A stretch of DNA of 64,000 bases. It comes from Caballeronia sordidicola (GTDB lineage: Bacteria > Pseudomonadota > Gammaproteobacteria > Burkholderiales > Burkholderiaceae). Shown here one piece after another: positions 25,559-33,611 of this stretch (its first letter is position 1; each line of letters opens with the position of its first letter). A program made the translations under genes and the position numbers. The notes under the pieces are model-generated. The model was not told the DNA's origin. It searched no databases and saw only the letters and a program-made list of their open reading frames with translations. The stretch is from NCBI RefSeq assembly GCF_002220365.1, contig NZ_MTHB01000126.1:62001-126000 (forward strand). Reading direction: 5' to 3'.

Positions 25559-25873
25559 TTACGCGGCGTTGATAGCGTCGATACGCAGTTCGGTGTAGTT
25601 CTGGCGATGGCCAGCGTGCTTTTGGTAGTGCTTCCGGCGACGCATCTTGAAGATCGTAACCTTCTTGTGACGACCCTGGGACACGACGGTACAAATGACG
25701 GAAGCCCCACTGACCAGCGGTGCACCGAACTGAATCGATTCACCTTCGCCTACTGCGAGAACCTGGTCGAGCGTGATTTCAGCGTCAATGTCTGCCGGTA
25801 TCTGTTCTACTTTCAATTTTTCGCCGACAGCAACCTTATACTGCTTGCCACCGGTTTTTATGACCGCGTACAT
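25559..25873 (-). CDS. rplU: 50S ribosomal protein L21
   Basis: This is the 23S rRNA-binding protein L21, 104 residues from MYAVIKTGGKQYKVAVGEKL with the C-terminal block KMRRRKHYQKHAGHRQNYTE. The start at 25873 gives the family's length; a longer frame to 25906 is not conserved. It is the first gene of the rplU-rpmA-obgE operon, driven by a near-consensus promoter. Confidence 0.98.
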   Translation of the reverse strand: MYAVIKTGGKQYKVAVGEKLKVEQIPADIDAEITLDQVLAVGEGESIQFGAPLVSGASVICTVVSQGRHKKVTIFKMRRRKHYQKHAGHRQNYTELRIDAINAA

Positions 25874-25926
25874 TGAGAACCTCACTCTGAATTCATTTTT
25901 CCGCACACCGTGCGCGAAAACGCGTG

Positions 25927-25955
25927 ATTATACAGAGAGTTAGGCTCTCCGTCAA
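25927..25955 (-). promoter_or_regulatory. Promoter of rplU-rpmA-obgE
   Basis: On the minus strand TTGACG (25955-25950), a 17-base spacer and a perfect TATAAT (25932-25927) form a near-consensus sigma-70 promoter. The spacer itself holds a GAGAG...CTCTC inverted repeat. The start site would be near 25920, about 47 bases upstream of rplU. Confidence 0.9.
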
Positions 25956-26121
25956 AACCCTTGTTCATCGCGAAAAACGAGAGCGGCTGCAGTCCGGATC
26001 GAGCACGGCGCACGCGCCATTATGACGATTTCGCCGCCCGACACCGCGCGTCAGGCTTGTCGCAGCACCCCGCGCGGTTCGTCCGAGGCGTCTTTAGAGG
26101 CGGCTATCGGCCGATTCGCCT

Positions 26122-26127
26122 TATAAT
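26122..26127 (+). promoter_or_regulatory. -10 element upstream of ispB
   Basis: A perfect TATAAT lies 26 bases before the ispB ATG, giving a leader of about 20 bases. No strong -35 is visible at the right distance. Confidence 0.5.
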
Positions 26128-26153
26128 TCGCGGCACTACCCTAATTGCCGATC

Positions 26154-27146
26154 ATGTCGTCCACTGCCATTTCCTCCCCAAACGCCGCCAACGTACTCGA
26201 GCCTATCGCCGAGGACATGCAGCAGGTCAATCGCGTCATCCGGCAGCGCCTGGCATCCGAAGTGATGCTGATCAACCAGATTTCCGAGTACATCATCGGG
26301 GCCGGCGGCAAACGGCTCCGGCCCGCGCTGCTGCTGCTGGTCGCCGGCGCGCTCGGCGACACCACCGGGCACCGGCATGAGCTGGCCGCGGTCGTCGAGT
26401 TCATTCATACGGCCACGCTGCTGCACGATGACGTGGTCGACGAATCCGATCTCCGGCGCGGCCGCAAGACCGCGAACGCGCTGTTCGGCAATGCGGCGAG
26501 CGTGCTAGTCGGCGACTTTTTGTATTCGCGCTCCTTCGAAATGATGGTCGGCGTGGGCAAGATGCGCGTGATGGAAATCCTGTCAGTTGCGACGAACGTG
26601 ATCTCGGAAGGCGAAGTGCTGCAGTTGCTCAACATGCACGACCCGGACGTGGACGAAGCGCGCTACATGCAGGTGATCCGCTACAAGACAGCCAAGCTTT
26701 TCGAAGCGGCGGCTCAACTCGGCGCGGTGCTGTCTGGGTCGGATGCCCGGACCGAAGCGGCCGCCGCCGAATTCGGCAGGCGCATTGGCACGGCGTTCCA
26801 GATCATGGACGACTGGCTCGATTACACCGGCACGGCGGAATCGATGGGAAAAAATGCCGGCGACGATCTGCGCGAAGGCAAACCCACACTCCCCCTCATC
26901 TATCTGATGGAGCACGGTTCGGCCGAACAGGCAGCGCTCGCGCGCGAGGCGATCGAGCAAGGCGGCACGGATAAATTCGACACCATCTTCGAAGCCATCA
27001 CGACGTCGGGCGCGCTGGATCACACGCTCAAATGTGCACGGCAAGAAGCACAGGCGGCAGCGAATGCAATTTCTTCGTTTCCAGATTCCATTTTTAAAGA
27101 GAGCCTGCTAGAATTATGTTCTTACTCGACGGCAAGACAGTCCTGA
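26154..27146 (+). CDS. ispB: Octaprenyl diphosphate synthase IspB
   Basis: This 330-residue trans-polyprenyl synthase elongates farnesyl diphosphate to make the ubiquinone side chain. The first Asp-rich motif is LLHDDVVDESDLRRG and the second is QIMDDWLDYTG. The diphosphate-binding GAGGKRLRPAL is also present. I use ATG 26154; a TTG at 26145 is in frame but too close to the -10 element. It is divergent from the rplU operon and its stop lies 31 bases before the tRNA-Pro gene. Confidence 0.95.
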   Translation: MSSTAISSPNAANVLEPIAEDMQQVNRVIRQRLASEVMLINQISEYIIGAGGKRLRPALLLLVAGALGDTTGHRHELAAVVEFIHTATLLHDDVVDESDLRRGRKTANALFGNAASVLVGDFLYSRSFEMMVGVGKMRVMEILSVATNVISEGEVLQLLNMHDPDVDEARYMQVIRYKTAKLFEAAAQLGAVLSGSDARTEAAAAEFGRRIGTAFQIMDDWLDYTGTAESMGKNAGDDLREGKPTLPLIYLMEHGSAEQAALAREAIEQGGTDKFDTIFEAITTSGALDHTLKCARQEAQAAANAISSFPDSIFKESLLELCSYSTARQS

Positions 27147-27177
27147 AAAGGAAACGAACCGTCTCAGAGTGAACATT

Positions 27178-27254
27178 CGGGGTGTAGCTTAGCCTGGTAG
27201 AGCGCTACGTTCGGGACGTAGAGGCCGGAGGTTCGAATCCTCTCACCCCGACCA
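27178..27254 (+). tRNA. tRNA-Pro (anticodon CGG)
   Basis: This 77-base cloverleaf has acceptor stem CGGGGTG / CACCCCG, anticodon stem CTACG / CGTAG with loop TTCGGGA (anticodon CGG, reading CCG), TpsiC sequence GGTTCGAATCC and encoded CCA. CCG is a common proline codon in this GC-rich genome. It stands between ispB and a strong terminator. Confidence 0.97.
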
Positions 27255-27262
27255 GAATTGAT

Positions 27263-27293
27263 AAAAACCGCCCAGCTCGCTGGGCGGTTTTTT
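27263..27293 (+). terminator. Rho-independent terminator after tRNA-Pro
   Basis: AAAAACCGCCCA pairs with TGGGCGGTTTTTT to give a G/C-rich stem with a U-tract, 8 bases past the tRNA CCA. It closes the ispB / tRNA unit. Confidence 0.93.
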
Positions 27294-27421
27294 GTTTTGG
27301 GTCATCGATTTTTTGGATCATTGTTTGGGTGATCGACTATTCGTGATACTTCGTGATCTACAAGTTCGGCGCACGGTTGCGCTGCCATCGTCAGATTCAA
27401 CAACACTGCGCTCGCTCATCA

Positions 27422-27826
27422 ATGTCTTCACTCAGATTTTCGTCGGTTAGAAGAATGTCCGCGGGCCAGCGCATCGGGCTGTGGTTCGTATTCTTGTATT
27501 TCCTGATCGGCGGCGCATGCCACTTTTTGTACATGCCGCTCTTCGTGCAAATCGTGCCGGCTTACATTCCCTTTCCGCTCCTGGCCGTCATTGTGAGCGG
27601 CGCTTTCGAGTTGCTTGGCGCGGTCGGCGTGATGATCAAACGCACACGAAGTGCAGCGGGTATTGGGCTGACGTTACTGACCATTGCCGTTACGCCCGCC
27701 AACGTATTCATGTATCAACACGCAGATCAGTTCTCACAAGTTCCGTCGTGGTTATTGCTCGTGCGGCTGCCTTTGCAGCTTGCGCTGATTGCGTGCATTT
27801 TGTGGAGCACCCGGCAGCGTGCGTGA
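27422..27826 (+). CDS. DoxX-like small membrane protein
   Basis: The 134-residue protein has about four membrane helices: IGLWFVFLYFLIGGACHFLY, PFPLLAVIVSGAFELLGAVG, AAGIGLTLLTIAVTPANVFM and WLLLVRLPLQLALIACILW. The pattern of an early GxxHF motif and a PANVFM segment resembles DoxX-like proteins. The start is uncertain: ATG 27422 and ATG 27455 are both possible and neither has a good Shine-Dalgarno. The role is unknown. It is the first gene of the accessory block after the tRNA. Confidence 0.7.
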   Translation: MSSLRFSSVRRMSAGQRIGLWFVFLYFLIGGACHFLYMPLFVQIVPAYIPFPLLAVIVSGAFELLGAVGVMIKRTRSAAGIGLTLLTIAVTPANVFMYQHADQFSQVPSWLLLVRLPLQLALIACILWSTRQRA

Positions 27827-27923
27827 CTCGCGCTTAACTCACTCAGCTAAACGGCGCGCGACGTGACGCCGAAGCCCTCGTCCCTATAATGCCGAAGGCA
27901 CCACTCGGCGGTCACGTCTCATC

Positions 27924-28433
27924 ATGCTTCCTCTGAAATACCTCGGCGCCTATCCACAAACGCTTCAGGACAAGGTCCGCAAACTTATCTCCGACGACCA
28001 GTTGGGCGTGTATCTCGCTGACCGGTATCCGCACCGTCACGCCGTGCAGTCAGACCGCGCGTTGTATCAATACACCACAGATCTGAAGCAGGAATTCCTG
28101 CGCGTGGCGCCCGCCATAGACAAGGTGATGTACGACGCCAAGCTCGATGTGCTGCGTCATGCACTCGGCCTGCACACCGCCATATCACGCGTGCAGGGCG
28201 GCAAGCTCAAGGCGAAGAAGGAGATTCGAGTGGCATCGCTATTCAAGGAAGCGCCGCCTGAATTCCTGCGCATGATCGTCGTGCACGAGCTCGCGCATTT
28301 GAAGGAAAGCGACCACAACAAAGCGTTTTATCGGCTATGCGAATTCATGCAGCCGGGGTATCACCAGATCGAATTCGATCTGCGCGTATACCTGACGCAG
28401 CGCGAGCTTTCACGCGATTCGTCCATCAAGTAA
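27924..28433 (+). CDS. YgjP/DUF45-type metal-dependent hydrolase
   Basis: This 169-residue protein has the zinc motif HELAH at residues 121-125 followed by H131 (HELAHLKESDHNKAFY), the HExxH-x5-H pattern of the YgjP-like M48-related family. Upstream are basic segments typical of the fold (GGKLKAKKEIRVASLF). The family is annotated as metallopeptidase or, for E. coli YgjP, as UTP pyrophosphatase; the substrate here is unknown. Its stop is only 5 bases from the stop of the convergent exporter gene, with no visible terminator between them. Confidence 0.85.
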   Translation: MLPLKYLGAYPQTLQDKVRKLISDDQLGVYLADRYPHRHAVQSDRALYQYTTDLKQEFLRVAPAIDKVMYDAKLDVLRHALGLHTAISRVQGGKLKAKKEIRVASLFKEAPPEFLRMIVVHELAHLKESDHNKAFYRLCEFMQPGYHQIEFDLRVYLTQRELSRDSSIK

Positions 28434-28438
28434 TGTCG

Positions 28439-29980
28439 TCAATCCGCGGCCGCGTGAGCGAGTGTTTCGCTGGCAACACTGCGCATCGGCCGGATCAGCA
28501 ATAGCAGCGGCACGACCAGCAAGGTTGCCACGAACATCAGCTTGAAGTCGTTCAGGTACGCGATCATCTGCGCCTGCTGATTGATCGACTGATCCATCAA
28601 CGCGAGACTCAGCTGAGATCCACTTTCGAGCATGGGTTGCATGGACGGATTGAATACGTTCACATTCGCCGCGAGATCGGCGTGCGCCACCTGAGTGCCG
28701 CGCGTCATCATGGTCTGCACGATCGAGATGCCGATACTGCTCCCAATGTTGCGCATCAGGCTGTAGGTCGCGGTGCCGTCGGCCCGTAGTTCAGGCGTCA
28801 GGGTGGAAAACGTCAGCGCGCTGAGCGGCACAAATACGAAGCCCAGGCCAAAACCCTGGATCACGCCGGGCCACACGATGTCCGACACCGACAGCACGAG
28901 CGTGTAATGCATCATCTGCCAAAGCGCGAACGCTGAAATGAGAAAACCGGCGAGCAACAAAAACCGCGCGTCGATGCGTCGTAACAGCCGCCCGGCAACC
29001 AGCATGGCGACCATCGTTCCCGCGCCGCTGGGCGCCGTGACCAGACCGGTCGTGGCGACGGGATAGTTCATCAGGTTCTGCAGCATCGGGGGCAACAACG
29101 CACGGGTCGCGTACATCACCGCGCCAATCATGAAGATAAAAAACACGCCGGTCGCGAAATTGCGGTCCTTCAACAGTTCGTACTTGAAGAATGACCGCTT
29201 GCCGGCGGTCGCGGTGTGCGCGAGAAAAAAGATAAAACTCAGCACCGCAAGAATGGCTTCGATACGGATCTCGATCGAGCCAAACCAGTCGAGCTGCTCG
29301 CCGCGATCGAGCATAGCCTGCAGCGCGCCGATCGCCAGACCCAGCGTGGCAAACCCGAACGCGTCGAATTTCACCCCGAGCTTCGCCGCTCGCGCCGGCA
29401 GGAACGTCATCACGCCAAAGAGCGCGAACGCGCCGATCGGCACGTTGATGAAAAATACCCAGCGCCAGTTGTAGCTATCGGTGAGCCACCCCCCGAGCGT
29501 CGGCCCGAGGATCGGCCCGACCATCACGCCCATGCCCCAGACGGCCATCGCCTGGCCCTGCTTTTCACGCGGATTGATGTCGAGCAGGATCGATTGCGAG
29601 AGCGGCACGAGCGAGGCTCCGAAAATCCCCTGGAGCAATCGTGACGCGACAATCTGCGCCAGACTCTCCGATAACCCGCATAGCGCCGACGCAATCGTGA
29701 AGCCGCCAATAGAAATGATCAGCAGACGCTTCGTGCTCAGCCGGTCGGATAACCAGCCCGTAAGCGGCGTGGCGATCGCCGCCGCAACAATGTACGACGT
29801 CAGCACCCACGTGATCTCGTCCTGCGACGCCGACAGCGTGCCCTGCATGTGCGGCAGCGCGACATTGGCGATCGTGCTGTCGAGTGTCTGGATCAGCGTT
29901 GCGAGCATGATCGAGATCGTGAGCATGGGCCGGTTGAGCGGCGTGGCCGCCGCGCTTGCCGGCATCGATTCAGAGGACAT
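28439..29980 (-). CDS. EmrB/QacA-type (DHA2) MFS multidrug exporter
   Basis: This 513-residue transporter has the 14-helix DHA2 pattern. Motifs include QTLDSTIANVALPHMQGTL in helix 1, the motif-A loop GWLSDRLSTKRLL and motif C GPTLGGWLTDSYNWRWVFFI. It probably extrudes hydrophobic toxicants or antibiotics. The divergent neighbour is a MarR-type regulator, and the shared intergenic region carries an inverted-repeat operator over the exporter's -10. No EmrA-type membrane fusion partner lies beside it. Confidence 0.93.
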   Translation of the reverse strand: MSSESMPASAAATPLNRPMLTISIMLATLIQTLDSTIANVALPHMQGTLSASQDEITWVLTSYIVAAAIATPLTGWLSDRLSTKRLLIISIGGFTIASALCGLSESLAQIVASRLLQGIFGASLVPLSQSILLDINPREKQGQAMAVWGMGVMVGPILGPTLGGWLTDSYNWRWVFFINVPIGAFALFGVMTFLPARAAKLGVKFDAFGFATLGLAIGALQAMLDRGEQLDWFGSIEIRIEAILAVLSFIFFLAHTATAGKRSFFKYELLKDRNFATGVFFIFMIGAVMYATRALLPPMLQNLMNYPVATTGLVTAPSGAGTMVAMLVAGRLLRRIDARFLLLAGFLISAFALWQMMHYTLVLSVSDIVWPGVIQGFGLGFVFVPLSALTFSTLTPELRADGTATYSLMRNIGSSIGISIVQTMMTRGTQVAHADLAANVNVFNPSMQPMLESGSQLSLALMDQSINQQAQMIAYLNDFKLMFVATLLVVPLLLLIRPMRSVASETLAHAAAD

Positions 29981-30006
29981 TCGTGCGCCAATTCGGTTAG
30001 CAGACT

Positions 30007-30036
30007 GCTTACTCTAATAGTAAGCATGCTTATTAT
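30007..30036. promoter_or_regulatory. Inverted-repeat operator between the exporter and marR-type genes
   Basis: GCTTACT (30007-30013) and AGTAAGC (30019-30025) are perfect 7-base arms. The second arm is also half of a 20-bp palindrome at 30017-30036 with one mismatch, centred on AAGCATGCTT. Three heptamer half-sites thus overlap the exporter's TATAAT. This is the expected layout of a MarR-family autoregulatory operator. Confidence 0.72.
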
Positions 30037-30059
30037 AAACAGGCTATTGATTGGAACAA
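30032..30059 (-). promoter_or_regulatory. Predicted promoter of the EmrB-like exporter
   Basis: On the minus strand TTGTTC (30059-30054), a 16-base spacer and a perfect TATAAT (30037-30032). The -35 is weak (3 of 6). The -10 is covered by the palindromic operator, which fits repression by the divergent MarR-type protein. Confidence 0.6.
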
Positions 30060-30121
30060 GGAGTCAAAAATCCGAGGAAACCCGCGTTTGCCCGAATGCA
30101 TGTGGGTGCGCGCTTCTTTCG

Positions 30122-30127
30122 TATAAT
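30122..30127 (+). promoter_or_regulatory. -10 element almost abutting the marR start
   Basis: A perfect TATAAT ends 6 bases before the ATG at 30134. Initiation at the usual distance would fall on or next to that ATG, predicting a leaderless or near-leaderless mRNA. The -35 region is poor. Confidence 0.5.
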
Positions 30128-30133
30128 CCGGGC

Positions 30134-30577
30134 ATGGAAACGCACCTCGACAAGCGCTTTGGTTTTCTGATCTCGGACGTTGGGCGCTTGTGCAGCAAGC
30201 GCTTCGACGAACTCGCGAAATCGTCCCTCGATCTCACGCGGGCGCAATGCCGCGCGCTCGCCTATCTGTCCCATTTCGGCGATGTGAACCAGGCACGGCT
30301 GGCCGATCTGCTGGAAGTCGCGCCGATATCGGCCGGTCGCCTGCTCGATCGGATGGAGGAAGGCGGCTGGATCGAACGTTTTCCAAATCCGGATGACCGT
30401 CGCGAACGGACGGTGAGGATGACGGCAAAAGCGGAAGGCGCACTCGGCAGGGCGCGCCGGGTGGGCGACTCAGTGGCCGCTGAAGCGTTGGCAGGGCTCG
30501 ATGCCGACGAGCGCACGCAGTTGATCTCGCTGCTGCGGCGCGTGCGCGTGAATCTGAGCACGATTGTGGACGAGTGA
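30134..30577 (+). CDS. MarR-family transcriptional regulator
   Basis: This 147-residue winged-helix regulator starts METHLDKRFGFLISDVGRLC. The core is LTRAQCRALAYLSHFGDVNQ, the recognition region VAPISAGRLLDRMEEGGWI and the wing FPNPDDRRERTVRMT. It probably represses the divergent exporter and itself, with release by a small phenolic or drug-like ligand as known for the family. A possible longer frame to 29849 would run across the operator and is rejected. Confidence 0.93.
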   Translation: METHLDKRFGFLISDVGRLCSKRFDELAKSSLDLTRAQCRALAYLSHFGDVNQARLADLLEVAPISAGRLLDRMEEGGWIERFPNPDDRRERTVRMTAKAEGALGRARRVGDSVAAEALAGLDADERTQLISLLRRVRVNLSTIVDE

Positions 30578-30897
30578 GCGATTGGCAGAGGGTCGGGGAG
30601 CCGCGCGCCGATCGCGCGCTTATGCCTCCGGCGAAACTGCAAAAAACCGCCGCCAGAACGCGGCCGACTCGATGTGCAAGGGCTCGGCCATGCAATTGGC
30701 GCGGTGCAGCCGAATTTATTGCCATAAACGCAGCGCAATACGCCGTGCAATACGCAGCGCAATACGCCGTGCAATAAACAGGAGGTCCGCCCCTTGCTAC
30801 AAAGCGTGTCGGAATGTCCGCTGCGTGTACCCGGGCTTCAGGCTCCTACAACGCGTACACCTCTCTCCATTGCTGCCCCTCTTTTCCGGAATCCGAC
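30578..30897. other. Region upstream of cardiolipin synthase
   Basis: This 320-base stretch has no convincing gene. It holds a perfect 24-base direct duplication at 30728-30775. No confident promoter could be assigned. Confidence 0.5.
30728..30775. repeat. 24-bp direct repeat, two perfect copies
   Basis: The copies at 30728-30751 and 30752-30775 are identical. Each is itself a pair of related 12-mers, ACGCAGCGCAAT and ACGCCGTGCAAT, so the tract is four 12-base units. It lies 122 bases before the cardiolipin synthase start. Confidence 0.9.
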
Positions 30898-32181
30898 ATG
30901 CTCTTGCTCGCCATACCGCTTACGGTAGTCGTCACGCTTGTCGTTGTGCTGATCCTCGCGAACTTCGTGAGCGGCGAAAAGAAGGTCGAGCACAACATCG
31001 ACCGGCTGTATTCAAGCGACGACCCGCAATTCATTCGTTCGATGAGCCTCTTGCTAGGGCCGCCGGTGACATCGGGCAATCGGTATGCCGTGCTGCTGAA
31101 CGGCGACGAAATCTTCCCTTCCATGCTCGATGGCATTCAATCCGCCAAAGAAACCATCACCTTCGAAACATTCATCTACTGGTCCGGGGAAATTGGCGCG
31201 CAATTTGCGGCGGCGTTGTCGGAGAAAGCGCGCTCGGGCGTTGCAGTGCATATCCTGCTCGATTGGATGGGTTGCAAGAAAATGGATCATCGTTATCTCG
31301 ACGAACTGCGGCAAGCCGGCGCCGACGTCGTGCAATATCACAAGCCACACTGGACCGGACTCGGGCGAATGAATAACCGGACGCACCGGAAGCTGCTGAT
31401 CATCGATGGCCGCGTGGGTTTCACCGGTGGTGTTGGAATTGCGGAGGAATGGACCGGTCACGCGCAAGACGAAAAGCATTGGCGCGACACGCATTTCCGG
31501 GTGGAGGGTCCGGTAGTCGGTCACATGCAGGCCGTTTTCATGGACAACTGGATCAAGGCGACCGGCAATGTACTGCATGGTCCCAAGTATTTTCCTGAGA
31601 TACCCCCATTGGCCGAAGGCGATGCCAGCCATGGTGTCGCGCACATGTTCAGCAGCTCCCCCACCCACGGCGCCGACGACATGGAACTGATGTATCTCAT
31701 GGCGATCACGGCGGCCACGCACAGCATTCATCTCGCGAGCGCGTATTTCGTCCCCGATGGCCTCGCGATCAACGCTCTGGTGGAAGCCGCACGACGCGGC
31801 GTGAGAGTGCGCATTGTGACGCCGGGAAAACGTATTGACACGCACACAGTGCGTGAAGCCTCCCGCGCTTGCTGGGGAGATCTGCTCGCCGCGGGTATTG
31901 AAATCCACGAATATCAGCCGACCATGTTCCATTGCAAATTACTCGTGGTGGACGATTACCTGGTTTCAGCGGGATCGACGAATTTTGACAGCCGCTCGTT
32001 CAAGCTCAACGACGAAGCGAACCTCAATATCTACGATCGCGAATTCGCCCGTCAGCAAAGCGCGATCTTCGACGCCGATATAGAAAAGTCGCACCTTGTC
32101 ACGTACGAAGAGTGGCTGAATCGACCGAGGTTAGAGAAGCTGATCGAGAAAGTAGTGCCGTTGCTCGATTGGCAGCTTTGA
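30898..32181 (+). CDS. Cardiolipin synthase-like phospholipase D family protein
   Basis: This 427-residue protein has an N-terminal membrane helix (MLLLAIPLTVVVTLVVVLIL) and two HKD motifs: H163-K165-D170 (THRKLLIIDGRVGFTGG) and H345-K347-D352 (FHCKLLVVDDYLVSAGS). Both catalytic motifs are intact. The family condenses phosphatidylglycerol into cardiolipin at the inner membrane; there is only one helix, as in ClsB-like members, so the exact substrate is inferred. The start MLLLAIPL at 30898 gives a clean membrane anchor. Confidence 0.9.
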   Translation: MLLLAIPLTVVVTLVVVLILANFVSGEKKVEHNIDRLYSSDDPQFIRSMSLLLGPPVTSGNRYAVLLNGDEIFPSMLDGIQSAKETITFETFIYWSGEIGAQFAAALSEKARSGVAVHILLDWMGCKKMDHRYLDELRQAGADVVQYHKPHWTGLGRMNNRTHRKLLIIDGRVGFTGGVGIAEEWTGHAQDEKHWRDTHFRVEGPVVGHMQAVFMDNWIKATGNVLHGPKYFPEIPPLAEGDASHGVAHMFSSSPTHGADDMELMYLMAITAATHSIHLASAYFVPDGLAINALVEAARRGVRVRIVTPGKRIDTHTVREASRACWGDLLAAGIEIHEYQPTMFHCKLLVVDDYLVSAGSTNFDSRSFKLNDEANLNIYDREFARQQSAIFDADIEKSHLVTYEEWLNRPRLEKLIEKVVPLLDWQL

Positions 32182-32229
32182 ACGCCTGAACGATTTTTTT
32201 CCCCGGGTTCGACTACTACCGCCACGACC

Positions 32230-33015
32230 TCAATGTCGCGTCAAAGCGCCGCCCGCCGCCGCCTCGATCAGCTTTCTCATAGGCCACGCCTCGGCGTACT
32301 GACCGATCACAGCCACTTCACGATCCGCCTGTTCGGGTAACAAACGGTCGTCCACCACTACGATGATGGGCATGTTGGCAGTCAGCGCATTGCCTCGCAG
32401 GTCTACAAGCTTGTAAAGCTCCGACGACGAAGCGTTGCGATGACATGAGATCACGTCGATCTGCGTGTCACCCTGTGACAGGTCGAAACCATATTGACGA
32501 CCCGACACGCCCGCGGCCTTCAGCGTGCTCTTGAGTGCCGGGACATCTGGTTTTATTGCGTTGAGATAAAGCCTTGTGTCGCCAATCAGGCTGGGCTCGC
32601 GGACGGCGAAGTCAGTGCCCGCGTTATCGAATTCCCATCTGGCCAGACTCAGCAACGCGTCGACATAACTCGCGAAGCCGGACGCCATGTTGGAAACTTC
32701 AAACGTGCCTTCAATTTCGCCCTCATGCGTTACGTTGATGCCGGGCTGCTTGATCGCTGCTTTCACGACCTGATAGTCCCGCAGATGAAACGAATTGATC
32801 TGGCGGGCGAAGCAGTGGAACAACGTCCCCCCTGAATCAAAGAACCGTATCTGCTCGCGATCACCCAGATATTCCGCATAGATCTCGAATGGGTCACCTC
32901 CGTAAAAACCAAACGGTGTCTGGAGGGCCATCATGGGCGGGTATTCATCTTCTAGTTGCACGCAGCCGAAACCAAGCTTTGCGCACATGTCCTGGCAGGA
33001 CGACTGGATATTCAT
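32230..33015 (-). CDS. DUF1828-like protein of unknown function (second gene of a coupled pair)
   Basis: The 261-residue cytoplasmic protein has an N-terminal domain with FEIYAEYLGDREQIRFFDSG followed by GTLFHCFARQ. This pattern recalls DUF1828, in which a beta-strand pair is followed by an acidic DxGxT/L turn. The C-terminal half (LYLNAIKPDVPALKSTLKAA ... YGFDLSQGDTQIDVISCHRN) could correspond to DUF1829. There are no membrane helices or obvious catalytic motif. Its ATG overlaps the stop of the upstream gene (ATGA), so the two are translationally coupled. The region looks lower in GC than its neighbours. The family call is from memory and tentative. Confidence 0.6.
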   Translation of the reverse strand: MNIQSSCQDMCAKLGFGCVQLEDEYPPMMALQTPFGFYGGDPFEIYAEYLGDREQIRFFDSGGTLFHCFARQINSFHLRDYQVVKAAIKQPGINVTHEGEIEGTFEVSNMASGFASYVDALLSLARWEFDNAGTDFAVREPSLIGDTRLYLNAIKPDVPALKSTLKAAGVSGRQYGFDLSQGDTQIDVISCHRNASSSELYKLVDLRGNALTANMPIIVVVDDRLLPEQADREVAVIGQYAEAWPMRKLIEAAAGGALTRH

Positions 33016-33470
33016 TTCGACTCCGGAACCGATGGGTCAGGTAAGACGCAGGTCAGCGTCAAGTTGGTCTTCCTGCAAAAGAGCAGCAGCGCGCCCGCGA
33101 AACTGATCGCAGACCATTCAGCGTGGCCCGCCAAACGGTCGCGACCCACGTGTTCGTGGGGATGCCGATGAGCGTCCGCTGGTCGTCGACCACTTTGAAA
33201 GACGTCGAGCTGGTACGCTCGGCGATTACCCCGATGCTGCGAGTAGTACATGCTGAACAGGAATTGCTTAAGGTGCGGTCGCCGCCCGTATCGAACAGAT
33301 AGATCAGCCGTGATGCCCTGAATGCGTCTGCCCTCGGCATCCGTGACACAGAACTCGCATTTCGCCCAACTTACCGTTTGCTGCCGCCGTCTCCATCCCG
33401 TTGATGGGTCGCCGAATTTGATGAGGCTCAACAAGCGTTCCGCCTCGTCCCGTGGAAGATCGTCGATCAT
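33012..33470 (-). CDS. Hypothetical protein, first gene of a coupled pair
   Basis: The 152-residue protein starts MIDDLPRDEAERLLSLIKFG. It contains CEFCVTD and a His-rich stretch ADAHRHPHEHVGRDRL that could bind metal. I do not recognise the family with certainty; it resembles small proteins that accompany DUF1828-type genes. It overlaps the next gene by four bases (ATGA). The start is uncertain because no Shine-Dalgarno precedes ATG 33470. Confidence 0.55.
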   Translation of the reverse strand: MIDDLPRDEAERLLSLIKFGDPSTGWRRRQQTVSWAKCEFCVTDAEGRRIQGITADLSVRYGRRPHLKQFLFSMYYSQHRGNRRAYQLDVFQSGRRPADAHRHPHEHVGRDRLAGHAEWSAISFAGALLLFCRKTNLTLTCVLPDPSVPESK

Positions 33471-33611
33471 AAGAAGTCATGGTTTGCATCCTGCGTGCTC
33501 GCGTGGATTTCACATGACCAACCATACCGTGATGCGCTTCATACGAGTCAAGGCGAAAATCGTCATAAAGTGTCTGCTCGCCTCACCAATGCGCCTCACG
33601 TTGCAATCAAG

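Noticed and set aside
27178..27254. tRNA-Pro as an active attachment site
   Set aside because: No integrase gene and no second copy of the tRNA 3' end seen by eye. Kept only as a hypothesis for the accessory block.
33059..33349. Alternative frame inside the unknown gene at 33.0-33.5 kb
   Set aside because: The main frame is longer, contains the conserved-looking HRHPHEHVG stretch and overlaps the next gene by ATGA. I considered a frameshift but see no need for one.
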